From Epilithonimonas sp. JDS (lineage in GTDB: Bacteria; Bacteroidota; Bacteroidia; Flavobacteriales; Weeksellaceae): a stretch of 64,000 bases of DNA. Shown one piece after another: positions 8,826 to 18,682 of this stretch (the stretch's first letter is position 1; each line of letters begins with the position of its first letter). The notes beneath the pieces were generated by a model. That model was not told the DNA's origin and did not search any database. It saw only the letters and a program-made list of their open reading frames with translations. The stretch lies in NCBI RefSeq assembly GCF_021261315.1, contig NZ_JAJSAX010000001.1, positions 806,001 to 870,000 on the forward strand, given 5' to 3'. Both the position numbers and the translations under genes were made by a program.

Positions 8826-9956
8826 TTAAACCTGAATATTTTTACTTGACAGTAATTCAATATAAAGATTTATAACATCCTTTACATATCTCTCTTCCGT
8901 GTAATTTTCTAGAGCTCTGTTGTATCCATTTTGTGCAAATTTATGACGTAATTCCGCCGATTCATACAACTTTTTAATAGCGTCGGCAATTTCTTGAGGT
9001 TGGTGAGGTTGTAGTAACACCCCAGTTTCGCCATCTACGACCACATTTTGAAGACCACCTACTTTAGTTGCAATGACTGGTAAATTGTGAAGCATTGCTT
9101 CTGCTGCAACTAATCCAAAGCCTTCTCTTTGTGAGGCGATACAAAACACATCCATCAATTTATAAAATGATGCCGAATCGTACTGATAACCGGTAAATAT
9201 CACTTTTTCCTGAACTCCCAGATCAATTGCTTTTTGTTTAATCAATTCCATATCTTTTCCATCGCCTACAATTATCAGTTTAAGATTGTTCAGTTCTTTT
9301 AAAAGATGAATAGCTTCGATAATATCGGTTACTTTTTTATGATCATTGATTAACCTTCCAACCGTTCCAATCACAAAATCATTTTCATTAATAGAATATT
9401 GACTTTTCCAATTCTGAATTTCCGAGTCCGAAACTTCCCTTGGAATTTCTACACCATTATTAATTGTGATCACTTTCTTGGATGATATTTTCGCCGTTTT
9501 AATTAGGTAATCGGAAACATTAGGCGATATCGCAACAAACTTGTCCGCAACAAGAGAAAACATTCTCAAAAGCAGATTAGCCTTCGAACTTCTATTTTGA
9601 GGATCAGAAGTCTCTTCGAGAATAATAATCGGGACTTTTTTTATAAATCCGTTTATCGCAGCCATCGTCACACCTTCATAAACAGCTCCGTGAATGATGT
9701 GAGGTTTAAAATCATCAATAATCTTCTGAACCTTCTTATGTTTTTCCCAATGGAAAATACCTTTGAATGTTTTGATTTCGAAAATTTCTACGCCTTCTTT
9801 TTCCAACCCATCTACAACACCGCCCGCTTTATGTGTGGAAACGATTTTCAGTTCATATTTAGACTTGTCCAGATATTTCGCAAGAGAAAGTCTTCTTTTT
9901 TCCACACCACCAGAAGCCACTGTTGACATCGTGTATAAAACTCTAACTTTTCCCAT
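8826..9956 (-). CDS. GT4-family glycosyltransferase
   Basis: A 376-residue GT-B enzyme. The N-terminus VLYTMSTVASGGVEKRRL has the glycine loop of GT4 enzymes. The C-terminal domain holds GTVGRL (start of domain 2), then SQREGFGLVAAEAMLHNLP with the E-x7-E donor-site pattern, followed by IATKVGGL. It should transfer a sugar from a nucleotide donor to the growing lipid-linked oligosaccharide. Its 5' end overlaps the upstream glycosyltransferase gene by 14 nt. Confidence 0.9.
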   Translation of the reverse strand: MGKVRVLYTMSTVASGGVEKRRLSLAKYLDKSKYELKIVSTHKAGGVVDGLEKEGVEIFEIKTFKGIFHWEKHKKVQKIIDDFKPHIIHGAVYEGVTMAAINGFIKKVPIIILEETSDPQNRSSKANLLLRMFSLVADKFVAISPNVSDYLIKTAKISSKKVITINNGVEIPREVSDSEIQNWKSQYSINENDFVIGTVGRLINDHKKVTDIIEAIHLLKELNNLKLIIVGDGKDMELIKQKAIDLGVQEKVIFTGYQYDSASFYKLMDVFCIASQREGFGLVAAEAMLHNLPVIATKVGGLQNVVVDGETGVLLQPHQPQEIADAIKKLYESAELRHKFAQNGYNRALENYTEERYVKDVINLYIELLSSKNIQV

Positions 9957-11016
9957 CGTAAATTTCTAATAATTGACTGATATGACTTTTTAATGTATAT
10001 TGACCGATAATACTTTGATAACCATTGACTCCTATTTTCATTAGTGTTTCAGGATCAAGATCGGTAATTTCTTTAAGTTTATTAAACAAAGCATCTTCAT
10101 TGTCTGCAGGAACTAAAAATCCGTTTTCTCCATCATTAATCAAATCTTCAGCTGCTCCAACAGTTGTGCTGAGTGAAGGTGTTTTGCTGTACATTGCCTC
10201 CAACAAAGAATTTGAAAAACCTTCGGTAAAAGAATTCAGGATATAGAGATCCGTATTAATTAAATAAGGAAAAGGATCTTTTACAAACCCAACAAAATTA
10301 ACATAATCTGCGATTTGTAATTGTTCTACTTTCTCCTTTAAAGAAGTTTCCAAAGTTCCTGAACCTAAAATGTTCAGTTTAATATTATTAATTCCAAGTT
10401 TTACAAATCTGCTGATGACATTGATGACGCCTTCAATGTTTTTGACTGGTTCGAGTCTGGAAACCATTAAAATATTAAAATAATTACTTTCGACTCTTTT
10501 CAACTTACTTAAATCATAATCAAAAGTTCCGAAATTTGGAACGACAGTTACGATGTCTGGCGATAAATTATAATTTCCTATCAAGAAATCCGCAACACTT
10601 TTGGATTCCACCAAAGTTCTATATGATTTTTTATATAAAAATCCGAATATTGATTTTGCTAACCTGGAATGATTCGGAATGCCGATTTCTTCGACAATTA
10701 TTTTTGGAACCTTCGCCAGTTTTCCGGCAAAGAAACCGAAAAAAGAGGCTTCGGCTCCGGCTGCATGGATCACATCCGGTTTTAACTCTCTGAATAATCT
10801 GGCCAGTTTTAAGATGGTTGTAAACGAAGGAATCCTGTATGGAAGATTTAAACAAATAACCTTTTTGTCGTTTGCTTTGATTTTTTCTTCAGCAACACCT
10901 CCTTTGTTAATTGCAACAAAAACCCAATCATTGTCATCTTTCCAGGAAGAAATGTTTTCTTTTTTGCGTTCTATGCCTCCAAAATCGAGAAAAGTGGTCA
11001 GATGAATAATTTTCAT
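9943..11016 (-). CDS. GT4-family glycosyltransferase
   Basis: A 357-residue GT-B enzyme. The N-terminus IIHLTTFLDFGGIERKKENI carries the GGIE loop. The C-terminal domain has MVSRLEPVKN and NSFTEGFSNSLLEAMYSKTP, the classic E-x7-E motif of family GT4. Overlaps its upstream neighbour (11013) by 4 nt and its downstream neighbour by 14 nt, so it is embedded in a tightly coupled glycosyltransferase operon. Sugar specificity unknown. Confidence 0.9.
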   Translation of the reverse strand: MKIIHLTTFLDFGGIERKKENISSWKDDNDWVFVAINKGGVAEEKIKANDKKVICLNLPYRIPSFTTILKLARLFRELKPDVIHAAGAEASFFGFFAGKLAKVPKIIVEEIGIPNHSRLAKSIFGFLYKKSYRTLVESKSVADFLIGNYNLSPDIVTVVPNFGTFDYDLSKLKRVESNYFNILMVSRLEPVKNIEGVINVISRFVKLGINNIKLNILGSGTLETSLKEKVEQLQIADYVNFVGFVKDPFPYLINTDLYILNSFTEGFSNSLLEAMYSKTPSLSTTVGAAEDLINDGENGFLVPADNEDALFNKLKEITDLDPETLMKIGVNGYQSIIGQYTLKSHISQLLEIYDGKS

Positions 11017-11954
11017 TTGTATATATATCTAAAAAGAAATTTAAAATACAGTCTTTTATATTTGTGTTTTATTATTTTTTGAAAAAAATTATGCGTCGGC
11101 ATTGCAAATAAATAGTCCGCTAGAGAAAATCTAATTTTAATTTGCTGCAAAATAGACTTTGCCTGAGAATTGGTTTTTTGGTCAAAATAATAAGGATAAA
11201 TATTAAAATAAACATATTTGCTTACAAATTCCTGAAAATCTCTGTTTCCCGATTTTGATAACAATTCTTTATATAATGTTTGAATATTCCCGACTAAAGT
11301 TCTATCCAGGTCTGTGTAAATTGATGTGATCTGATGATGATCTTCATCTGAATAATAAACCAAAGAATTTTCAATATAAAATGCTTTTCCACCATTTTCT
11401 ATGATTCTAAACCATACATCCAGGTCTTCGCCACTTTTCAGATTTGTATTAAAAGCATCATTATGATCAAAAAAATCTTTTTTCACAATCGTTGCCGATG
11501 TCAGAAAGAGTGTATTATTAATGGCTGTTTTAAAATAATTTTTAACCTCATAATATTTAATTTCTGATTCATTTTTCTGAATCAAAAGCTTGTCTCTTGT
11601 GTAGTGTGCGCCGATTATTCCTACATTCTGTTCTTTATCAATAACCGTCTTTGCACTTTCCAAATACCAGGGACTCCAATAATCATCCGCATCCAGGAAA
11701 GCAATATATCCGTACTGGCTGTTTAAGATTCCGGTATTTCTGGCAGAGGAAACGCCTCCGTTTTTTTGAGTGATAATCTTAACTCGGTCGCCAAATTTTT
11801 CCTGAACCAAATCCACGCCATCATCTTTGGAACCATCGTTTACCAGGATGATTTCAAAATTTTTATAATTCTGATCCAGAACAGAGCTGATACATCTTTC
11901 GATATATTCTTTCTTGTTGTAATAGGTTATAACTACAGAAAACATTGTGCTCAT
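11013..11954 (-). CDS. GT2-family glycosyltransferase
   Basis: A GT-A fold family 2 glycosyltransferase of about 313 residues. It begins FSVVITYYNKKEYIERCI, has LVNDGSKDDG (nucleotide binding) and the DxD-type metal site FLDADDYW. I place the start at 11954 (MSTMFSVVI) because it follows the stop of the acetyltransferase gene (11956) directly, with the stop TAA and start ATG separated by a single base; an ATG at 11969 would overlap that gene. Acts on a cytoplasmic lipid-linked acceptor. Confidence 0.88.
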   Translation of the reverse strand: MSTMFSVVITYYNKKEYIERCISSVLDQNYKNFEIILVNDGSKDDGVDLVQEKFGDRVKIITQKNGGVSSARNTGILNSQYGYIAFLDADDYWSPWYLESAKTVIDKEQNVGIIGAHYTRDKLLIQKNESEIKYYEVKNYFKTAINNTLFLTSATIVKKDFFDHNDAFNTNLKSGEDLDVWFRIIENGGKAFYIENSLVYYSDEDHHQITSIYTDLDRTLVGNIQTLYKELLSKSGNRDFQEFVSKYVYFNIYPYYFDQKTNSQAKSILQQIKIRFSLADYLFAMPTHNFFQKIIKHKYKRLYFKFLFRYIYK

Positions 11955-11955
11955 C

Positions 11956-12609
11956 TTATTTCCATTCAATATTTTCCCTGATTACTTTAGCCGAAACTCC
12001 TGCGGCCAAACAATGTTCCGGAATACTTTTAGTAACAACCGATCCGGCTGCTACAATAGCTCCGTCCCCAATCGATACACCTTTCAGAATAGTAACATTG
12101 GCTCCAATCCAGACGTGATTGCCAATCCTGATATCGCTTGATTGTATGTTTTGATTTCCGGTTGTAATTAATTCATGAGAATCATTGTCTCTGATGTAAA
12201 CATTTTCTGCAATCGCAACACCGTGTCCAATTGATATTTTATGATGACATCGGATCTGACAGTTTTTATTGATATAGCCGCTACCCAGATTTAATTCAGA
12301 ATTTTCCAAAAGCACGACATCACAACCACTGTGAATAAAAAAAGATTTATCAACATTGATTGTACTGTTCTTTCCCATTTCCAGAGATCCGGAAGTTCCG
12401 TCATTCGTTCTCAGATATCTGTTGACAGCCAGATGTCCGTCTTTAATATTAATTTTCGAAGTCTTATCAATATTAAAAGTAATTCTTCCAAAAAAAAGAA
12501 TCCTAGATGAGTTCAGTCTGTTTCCTTTTACATACATATTTGGAAGCAGGCTTTTAGGTGCTTTATAAAATGCTTTTAAGGTGCTGACAAATGTTTTTAA
12601 GGAACTCAT
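11956..12609 (-). CDS. Hexapeptide-repeat acetyltransferase (LbH/WbbJ-like)
   Basis: A 217-residue left-handed beta-helix protein. The C-terminal half has the hexapeptide pattern IRIGNHVWIGANVTILKG, VSIGDGAIVAAGSVVTKSIP, and the ending AAGVSAKVIRENIEW, typical of the CatB/WbbJ/NodL acetyltransferases. The catalytic His of this family is expected in the segment DNDSHEL. It probably O- or N-acetylates a sugar of the repeat unit using acetyl-CoA. It lies between a pyruvyl transferase gene and a GT2 gene with gaps of a few nt. Confidence 0.88.
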   Translation of the reverse strand: MSSLKTFVSTLKAFYKAPKSLLPNMYVKGNRLNSSRILFFGRITFNIDKTSKINIKDGHLAVNRYLRTNDGTSGSLEMGKNSTINVDKSFFIHSGCDVVLLENSELNLGSGYINKNCQIRCHHKISIGHGVAIAENVYIRDNDSHELITTGNQNIQSSDIRIGNHVWIGANVTILKGVSIGDGAIVAAGSVVTKSIPEHCLAAGVSAKVIRENIEWK

Positions 12610-12613
12610 AAAT

Positions 12614-13753
12614 TTACTTTTCGATATTATTAAAAAGATAAGCTAAAGAATCAGCTGTCAGTTCCTTTAATCTTGCATCAACCTTGGTATAATCAATTGG
12701 TAATGATAATTTTTCCGAAATTAAAGACTCATCATACGCATCAATTAACCGGTCTTCCAAATCTAATAAGGACAGCAGGGATTTGAAACGTGCTGCGCCT
12801 CTTTCGGAATTCACAATCGTTATAAACGGTTTGTTAAATATGATAGAAAAAATAGTTCCGTGGAAAGAATCTGTTACTATAAAATCGGCTTGATCGAAAG
12901 ATTCAATCCACCCTTCTATCGGCGGATATGCAAAGTCATTCAAATTTTTGGATGAGGATGATTTTTGGTCTTCTTTTGGCTGATTTGTTCTAACTTCTTT
13001 GCCCAGTTTTTTCTGAACAAAATTTATAATATTGGTCTTAGATTCGGATTGATCCAGAACATACGTAAATATGGATGCCGAAGACTTGTCTGATTTTTTA
13101 GTAATCAATTTCAGATAATCTTCTTTTTCCAGCAATAATGTGGGATCCAGAACAAATTGCGCATCTGTATCCAAGTTATCCTTACAAAGTTCTACAGCAC
13201 TTTTTTCCCTTACAGAAACGGCATCAAACAAGCTGATCAGATTTTTAACTTCCTTTGTCTGCTCTTCATTGTATTCCCAAGTATCAACGCCAAAAGACGC
13301 GGCGTAAGATAATTTCGTAGTTGTGGAATTATCCTTTAAAAATCCAAAAAAATAATCGTAAATATTGGGAGAATATCTTGGTCTCCACACCTGATCGCTT
13401 CCCACAATTACAACATCATAAGCATTATTTTTGAAGTGCTTTACCATTTTTTCGTCCAGATCTACAACCTCAGAAAGTGTTATATATTTTGATATAAAAC
13501 TACGTGGATTTTTCGTAATATAATTAATGTCCGAACTTGTGAAGTTTCTCTTGCTACCAAGCTGCAGTTTATTAATAATCGTATTTTTTATGTTGCTCAA
13601 AAGTAATTTGGATTTCGAAACACCGTTGTAGCGTCTGTCTATTGTAACAACATCGTAGTTTTTATTTTTCAAAACTCTCTGAAGTGCAAAGTCTTGCAAA
13701 ATCCCACCATAATTGGAGATCAATGGTTGTGTTAAAATCGCTATTTTCTTCAT
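12614..13753 (-). CDS. Polysaccharide pyruvyl transferase family protein
   Basis: A 379-residue member of the PS_pyruv_trans family (WcaK/CsaB/PssM). The N-terminus IAILTQPLISNYGGILQDFA with the NYGG loop and the later DSFHGTIFSIIFNKPF motif (Asp-Ser-Phe-His-Gly) are diagnostic. The family adds a ketal-linked pyruvate from phosphoenolpyruvate to sugars, giving a negative charge to the polymer. A second, more distant member is encoded at 17556-18671. One base separates it from the next gene upstream. Confidence 0.88.
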   Translation of the reverse strand: MKKIAILTQPLISNYGGILQDFALQRVLKNKNYDVVTIDRRYNGVSKSKLLLSNIKNTIINKLQLGSKRNFTSSDINYITKNPRSFISKYITLSEVVDLDEKMVKHFKNNAYDVVIVGSDQVWRPRYSPNIYDYFFGFLKDNSTTTKLSYAASFGVDTWEYNEEQTKEVKNLISLFDAVSVREKSAVELCKDNLDTDAQFVLDPTLLLEKEDYLKLITKKSDKSSASIFTYVLDQSESKTNIINFVQKKLGKEVRTNQPKEDQKSSSSKNLNDFAYPPIEGWIESFDQADFIVTDSFHGTIFSIIFNKPFITIVNSERGAARFKSLLSLLDLEDRLIDAYDESLISEKLSLPIDYTKVDARLKELTADSLAYLFNNIEK

Positions 13754-13754
13754 T

Positions 13755-14897
13755 CTACTTTAGTTTTGATAAGATTAATAAAAACATCCCTTGGGAAAAT
13801 TCACTTTTTCCGAAAAAATCAGAATAATCGTTGATTCCGATTGTATCTCCCGATGTCTGCATCACATATCCATCCTGCAAATAAGGCTGGAAAGTGTTTA
13901 TAAATTCTTCTTTGGTAATATTGATAATTCCCGAATCCAGGAAACAATTCAGAAGCATTACAGTTGCAGATATATCAACTTTATGGCTGCTCCCCGGAAA
14001 CTGTGAATAGATGAATGTCTTGGTTTCCGGAACAGTTTGATAGATTTTTTCAAGCTTTGGCAGATAAGATCCGTCCACTGAGTTCACTGCGTTTATTCCA
14101 AGCAAATACCATCCGAAACCTCGGCCCCAATTGACAGATCCTGTTCTTATTTTATTCTTTAACTGAAAAGCATGAGAAGGCAAATGCGTGGATTGATCTA
14201 ATCCGTATTGTTCAAAAAAGTCAATTTGTCTTTTTGCAAGGCTCAAAACTTCGTTATTTCCGGTTGTTTTGTAATAACTCACAAGGAAAGGAATTATCAT
14301 CCCCAACACATCAACATATTGGTTATCAGAAGATTTATTATAAAGCAAAACACCTTTATCATTCAGATTCTTTATGATAAACTGGTAAATGTGATCCGAA
14401 AATTTCAAATATTTTTCATCTTCATATTTTTCATAAAGACTTAGCGATGTTAATCCAAATGGAACCTGATCTGGCTTATCCATTGTGAATTTCGGATTGC
14501 CTTGATCATCCAGTATTTTATCGAATATATTTTTAAATCTTGAAATATCAGATTTGTCTGTGTTCAAAAGATAAGAAGAGAGCCCGTGATATAAAAAAGC
14601 AACTGGAAAATGAAATTTCTTAAATTCATCTGATTTTGTCCCTTTGATGTAATGGTAAAATCTTTCGGAAACATATTGCTTTTTATTCCAGGTCGTTAGT
14701 TGCTTTTCTGTTTCAACAATTTCAAAAGAAGTTTTTAGAATCTCATTTTCAATCGTTTTAAAATCCTTATTTGCTGTTGCTGTACTTTTTTTTCTCTTTT
14801 CTTTCAGAATATTTTTCAGGAAAGGAAGAAAGTCAAAGTAAAAAAACAGAATATTGACTAATGCCGAGAAAAGTAGAATGATATAAATAATGATCAT
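13755..14897 (-). CDS. Membrane-anchored GH88/GH105-like protein
   Basis: A 380-residue protein with one N-terminal membrane helix (IIIYIILLFSALVNILFFYF) and a long all-helical domain outside. The segment VDVLGMIIPFL and the motif NWGRGFGWYLLG resemble the (alpha/alpha)6 toroid of unsaturated glucuronyl or rhamnogalacturonyl hydrolases, where WARGNGWY is typical. This family assignment is by motif memory and moderate. In a biosynthesis locus such a protein might trim or edit the polymer. The gene starts 21 nt after the upstream GT2 gene and ends 1 nt before the pyruvyl transferase gene. Confidence 0.65.
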   Translation of the reverse strand: MIIIYIILLFSALVNILFFYFDFLPFLKNILKEKRKKSTATANKDFKTIENEILKTSFEIVETEKQLTTWNKKQYVSERFYHYIKGTKSDEFKKFHFPVAFLYHGLSSYLLNTDKSDISRFKNIFDKILDDQGNPKFTMDKPDQVPFGLTSLSLYEKYEDEKYLKFSDHIYQFIIKNLNDKGVLLYNKSSDNQYVDVLGMIIPFLVSYYKTTGNNEVLSLAKRQIDFFEQYGLDQSTHLPSHAFQLKNKIRTGSVNWGRGFGWYLLGINAVNSVDGSYLPKLEKIYQTVPETKTFIYSQFPGSSHKVDISATVMLLNCFLDSGIINITKEEFINTFQPYLQDGYVMQTSGDTIGINDYSDFFGKSEFSQGMFLLILSKLK

Positions 14898-14918
14898 GAA
14901 TTATATTTAATTTAAAGT

Positions 14919-15722
14919 TTATCCATTTCTTCTTTTCAACATCCAATAGGTGAAGACAGATATTTGTTTTAGAAGTTGGATCTGGACTGAGAACAATTGT
15001 GGTTTCACCAGTAAAACTTTTTTTAATAATAATAGCCTGGCATTTCTTTGATTTTTATAATAAAATGATGTCCTGATAGAACTCATCCTTTCGTTTCCTC
15101 TTCTGATTAATGTGAAGGTTTCTTTAAGATTATAAATTTCATTGCGTTTTAGTTTCAAAAAAGACAGCCCGTGCATCAGCCATTCCTGAGAATTCATCAA
15201 TCCCTCCTGGAATGGAGGCTCTGGAAAGAATGATTTTCTCCATAGCGGATCTGCAGTCTGCCATCTGATCTGATTGGTCACGTGACCGAAAAAATAATCG
15301 CTGTGATCCATATTACGAGACCATAATTCTTTTAATTCTTTGGTGTCATTATCAAAATATCGTCCGTATGACAAGCAGACTTCGATCTCCGGATTTGCAT
15401 TGAGTATAGCGTTTTGTTTTTCCAGACACTCTTCTGTAATAATATCGTCACTGTCCAGAAATTTGATATATTTTCCTTTAGAAATGGTGAAACCGAAATT
15501 ACGACAGGAATTGGCTCCTTTATGCATCTTTGCAGGCCTTTTGTAAAAACAAAATCTAGAATCCGCTTTAATATATTTTTGGACTTCAGTTTCTGTATCA
15601 TCAGTGCTGCCATCATCTACAACAATACACTCCCAGTCGTTGTAAGTTTGTTCTACTAACGACTTGAGCGTTTCCGCAATGTAATCCTGACGGTTGAAAG
15701 TTGGAACTATAATACTGATCAT
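14919..15722 (-). CDS. GT2-family glycosyltransferase
   Basis: A 267-residue GT-A enzyme. It starts ISIIVPTFNRQDYIAETLKS, has VVDDGSTDDT and the metal-binding FLDSDDIITEE. Length and motifs fit small GT2 enzymes of polysaccharide loci. It starts 1 nt after the stop of the upstream GT2 gene (15724). Specificity unknown. Confidence 0.9.
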   Translation of the reverse strand: MISIIVPTFNRQDYIAETLKSLVEQTYNDWECIVVDDGSTDDTETEVQKYIKADSRFCFYKRPAKMHKGANSCRNFGFTISKGKYIKFLDSDDIITEECLEKQNAILNANPEIEVCLSYGRYFDNDTKELKELWSRNMDHSDYFFGHVTNQIRWQTADPLWRKSFFPEPPFQEGLMNSQEWLMHGLSFLKLKRNEIYNLKETFTLIRRGNERMSSIRTSFYYKNQRNARLLLLKKVLLVKPQLFSVQIQLLKQISVFTYWMLKRRNG

Positions 15723-15723
15723 T

Positions 15724-16587
15724 TTATTTTCTTTCTGTTTTACCTGTTGCCATTATTTTAAAAGATTCAAAAAATAAGGATGGCAGCAAAGTGAAATGGA
15801 CATATGCAATTTTGAAAAAATCCTTTACTTTACCCTTTGCCAGCAAATTCAAATTAAACTTTATTCTTCTGAAAATATATTCTACTGTAAACAATAGAAA
15901 TTTTTTATTCTGCTTATTAAATTTCTCCGCATATTTGCCTCCCAGTACCCTTCTGTATTTTGTCACGATCTCACTTACTTTATTTCTGGCAGGATGATAA
16001 ACAATTACATTTTCTCCGTAAACCAATGCCAATTTCGCTGAGATCTTCTGAGACAGTTTAGTGTCTCCACCCGATTTCAAATTGCTGTCAAAACAACCAA
16101 AATCGATGAGCGTCTTTCTATAACTGAACCAATTGGCAGTTACGCAATTCCCAAAACTCACATATTCTTTGATCCGGAAAGCAGTGTATTTATCGTAAGT
16201 TTCAGCGCTGTTCAGTTTATTTTCATCGAGATAAAATAATTTCACGTTTCCTCCGACAATTCCTGCATTTTCAGTCTTTTCTAATAGCTCGACGCCATTT
16301 TTCAGCCAGTCTTTATGTGGTATGCAGTCTGCATCGGTAAAAGCTAAAATTTCGCCTTTCGCAGCTTCTATCGCTGTATTTCTGGCAGCATAAGATCCTG
16401 GTTTTGTCTCGTGCAGAAATCTTACATTCTGATAATTTCTTATATTACCGGGAATTATGCTCGTTTCTTCATTATCTACAACCAATATTTCAAAACTCCC
16501 TTCAAAACTTTGATTTTGTAAAGACTGGAGACATTTGTCTATGATGTTCCAGGATTTATATGTAGGTATTATGACTGAAATCTGCAT
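15724..16587 (-). CDS. GT2-family glycosyltransferase
   Basis: A 287-residue GT-A enzyme. Motifs: ISVIIPTYKSWNIIDKCLQS at the N-terminus, VVDNEETS, a PGSYAARNTAIEAAKG segment and FTDADCIPHKDW holding the DxD-like metal site. The pattern GSYAARNTA...FTDADCIP is common in membrane-associated GT2 enzymes acting on exopolysaccharides. A basic, amphipathic C-terminus could contact the membrane. Part of a run of three GT2 genes. Confidence 0.9.
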   Translation of the reverse strand: MQISVIIPTYKSWNIIDKCLQSLQNQSFEGSFEILVVDNEETSIIPGNIRNYQNVRFLHETKPGSYAARNTAIEAAKGEILAFTDADCIPHKDWLKNGVELLEKTENAGIVGGNVKLFYLDENKLNSAETYDKYTAFRIKEYVSFGNCVTANWFSYRKTLIDFGCFDSNLKSGGDTKLSQKISAKLALVYGENVIVYHPARNKVSEIVTKYRRVLGGKYAEKFNKQNKKFLLFTVEYIFRRIKFNLNLLAKGKVKDFFKIAYVHFTLLPSLFFESFKIMATGKTERK

Positions 16588-16611
16588 TGTTTCAAATTTT
16601 ATAGACTTTAA

Positions 16612-17484
16612 TTAGGACTTTACGAAATTTATATTTTTCTTCATTCTTTCTACAAAGCTCATTTCCAAGGGTAAAGAATTTAATAAATACAAGCTTTGAA
16701 GAGGAAAAGACTTTCTGATTTTTCTTAATTCCGCAATGATATAAGAATCAATTCTTTGACTTCTTACACTAGTCAATAGATTATTTTCCTGCAAATATTT
16801 TTTAATTTCTACTCTTAGTCTTACTCTGCTCAATATTATTTTTTTGTGTTTATGCTTGTCGGTATCTCTTGAAACAGATACTCCTATTTGATAAATATTG
16901 GTGTGGATTTCTCCTAAATATTTGATTTTGTTTTGATTTTTCATGATTCTGAACAACAGATCGTACTCCTGAGAAGAAGTCTTGCTATTGTCCCAGCCAT
17001 TGATTTCCAGAAGAGAACTTCTTCTCCACAGGTTAGCGCTTGTAATGCCTAACATGGATAATATCAATGCAATCCACAAATCTTCGTGGTAGACTTCTTT
17101 TACAAATTCATGATTCTTCGGCCGGAATATCTTTGCAGGACTCACGATAAGCGAGATTTCATCATTTATTTGAGAAACCTGATATTCTATTTTTTCTGGC
17201 AATAACTCATCATCGGCGTCAAGAAACTGTATCCATTCGCCTTTAGCCTCATATAAACCTTTATTTCTGGCAGCAGGCGCTCCTTTGGTGACTTCTTTTA
17301 AAACTGTGATCCGGTCAGGAAATTTTTTCTGATACTCATAAAGCTTTTCCGACGTATTGTCCGTAGAATTATTATCAACTAAGATCAACTCCCAATTCTG
17401 ATAGGTTTGATGAATCACAGAATCAATGGCTCTTTCAATAGTGTCTGTTGAATTGTAAGAAGGTATAATTACTGAAATTAGCAT
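16612..17484 (-). CDS. GT2-family glycosyltransferase
   Basis: A 290-residue GT-A enzyme. Motifs: ISVIIPSYNSTDTIERAIDS, LVDNNSTDNT, GAPAARNKGL and FLDADDELLPEK with the metal-binding aspartates. It is the first of three consecutive GT2 genes and lies 71 nt after the pyruvyl transferase-like gene, so a small gap in the operon is present here. Confidence 0.9.
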   Translation of the reverse strand: MLISVIIPSYNSTDTIERAIDSVIHQTYQNWELILVDNNSTDNTSEKLYEYQKKFPDRITVLKEVTKGAPAARNKGLYEAKGEWIQFLDADDELLPEKIEYQVSQINDEISLIVSPAKIFRPKNHEFVKEVYHEDLWIALILSMLGITSANLWRRSSLLEINGWDNSKTSSQEYDLLFRIMKNQNKIKYLGEIHTNIYQIGVSVSRDTDKHKHKKIILSRVRLRVEIKKYLQENNLLTSVRSQRIDSYIIAELRKIRKSFPLQSLYLLNSLPLEMSFVERMKKNINFVKS

Positions 17485-17555
17485 ATTTTCTATCTTTTAG
17501 TCGTTGATAAATATTAAAGACGTAATTGAAAAGAATCGGATTTACCCTTTTCAAT

Positions 17556-18671
17556 CTACTTTTCAAAAATTTTTTTGAAAATGTTTTCAATATTCTGGCT
17601 GTTTTTCTTTATCAAAGCTTCCAGTCTTTCGGATTCTGTTTCGTTACTCAAAATTATTTCGATCTTTTGAGTATTCTTCGAGCCGTCTCCAATTAGCAGT
17701 AGATAATCATCCAGATTATTATCTCTAAAAATATTAATGATTTTCTGATTGTGATCTTCCCTCACTAATGGAAACGCAGGAATTCCCTGAACAAGACCTA
17801 ATAATACGACATGCAATCTGTTGCTGATTAAGAATTTAGCATTTTTATATAATTCAGAAGCGGCATCAAGACTCAGTTTTTCATCAATAAATTCGACAGG
17901 TAAATTAATTTCTTTCAGGGCTTTGTATATTTCTTCCGCATCTGCTTTGTCATACAATACCTGATAAACTACCTTTATTTTGTAGTTTCCTTTCAAAGAA
18001 GAAAGAACTGCTTTAAGTTCCGATATGATGGGAATCAGATTCTTTAAAACCTGATTTTTCCCAAAACCTGCAGAACGAAAACTTATCACGATATAATTTT
18101 CTCCTTCAGCTTTTTCTTTGTTAAAAGTATATCTCCAAGCCAGATCCGGCATCAATTGAGGACGGTGGAAGAATGATTTTTTCGCCAATTCAAAAGACTT
18201 GGAATCTCTTACACCATAATATGAAAATACTCTTGTATAAAAGGCTTCTGCAATTTTATTGTAAATATCAAAAGGTCCGATGGAAAAACCAAAGCGTAGG
18301 ATTTCCAACCCTTTTCTTCTCAGTTTGAAATAATCTAATGTTCTCAAAAAACCGTGATCTGAGTATATTGACTTTCTCCAGCCTTTGCGGGATGTATGTC
18401 CGGGATGAATGACGAAATAATGTTTAATATTTTTATTATCATCCATTGACTGTTTTATCCCTTCGAAAAAACTGCCTTTGGAATAATGTGAGAATCTCTC
18501 TTTTTCCGCAACACCTAATTCTTCAAAAAACCAATCAGGAGAGCCTTTGTCGTCTATTACCACATCGCCGTACAAACGCAATTCTTCTATAAGAATTTTA
18601 TTAATAAGAACATCGCCGGTATTGTTGTACTGAACCGCTGGAAGTAGATATATTTTATTTTTGGCTGACAT
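17556..18671 (-). CDS. Polysaccharide pyruvyl transferase family protein
   Basis: A 371-residue second member of the pyruvyl transferase superfamily. The N-terminal YNNTGDVLINKILIEELRLY has the GD(x)L(I)N pattern seen in this family. The C-terminal LISNRLHVVLLGLVQGIPAF corresponds to the R-x-H substrate-binding region, followed by REDHN. It shares little sequence with the protein at 12614-13753, so the two probably modify different sugars. It begins 11 nt after the ABC transporter gene. Confidence 0.82.
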   Translation of the reverse strand: MSAKNKIYLLPAVQYNNTGDVLINKILIEELRLYGDVVIDDKGSPDWFFEELGVAEKERFSHYSKGSFFEGIKQSMDDNKNIKHYFVIHPGHTSRKGWRKSIYSDHGFLRTLDYFKLRRKGLEILRFGFSIGPFDIYNKIAEAFYTRVFSYYGVRDSKSFELAKKSFFHRPQLMPDLAWRYTFNKEKAEGENYIVISFRSAGFGKNQVLKNLIPIISELKAVLSSLKGNYKIKVVYQVLYDKADAEEIYKALKEINLPVEFIDEKLSLDAASELYKNAKFLISNRLHVVLLGLVQGIPAFPLVREDHNQKIINIFRDNNLDDYLLLIGDGSKNTQKIEIILSNETESERLEALIKKNSQNIENIFKKIFEK

Positions 18672-18682
18672 AATTTAAGTTT

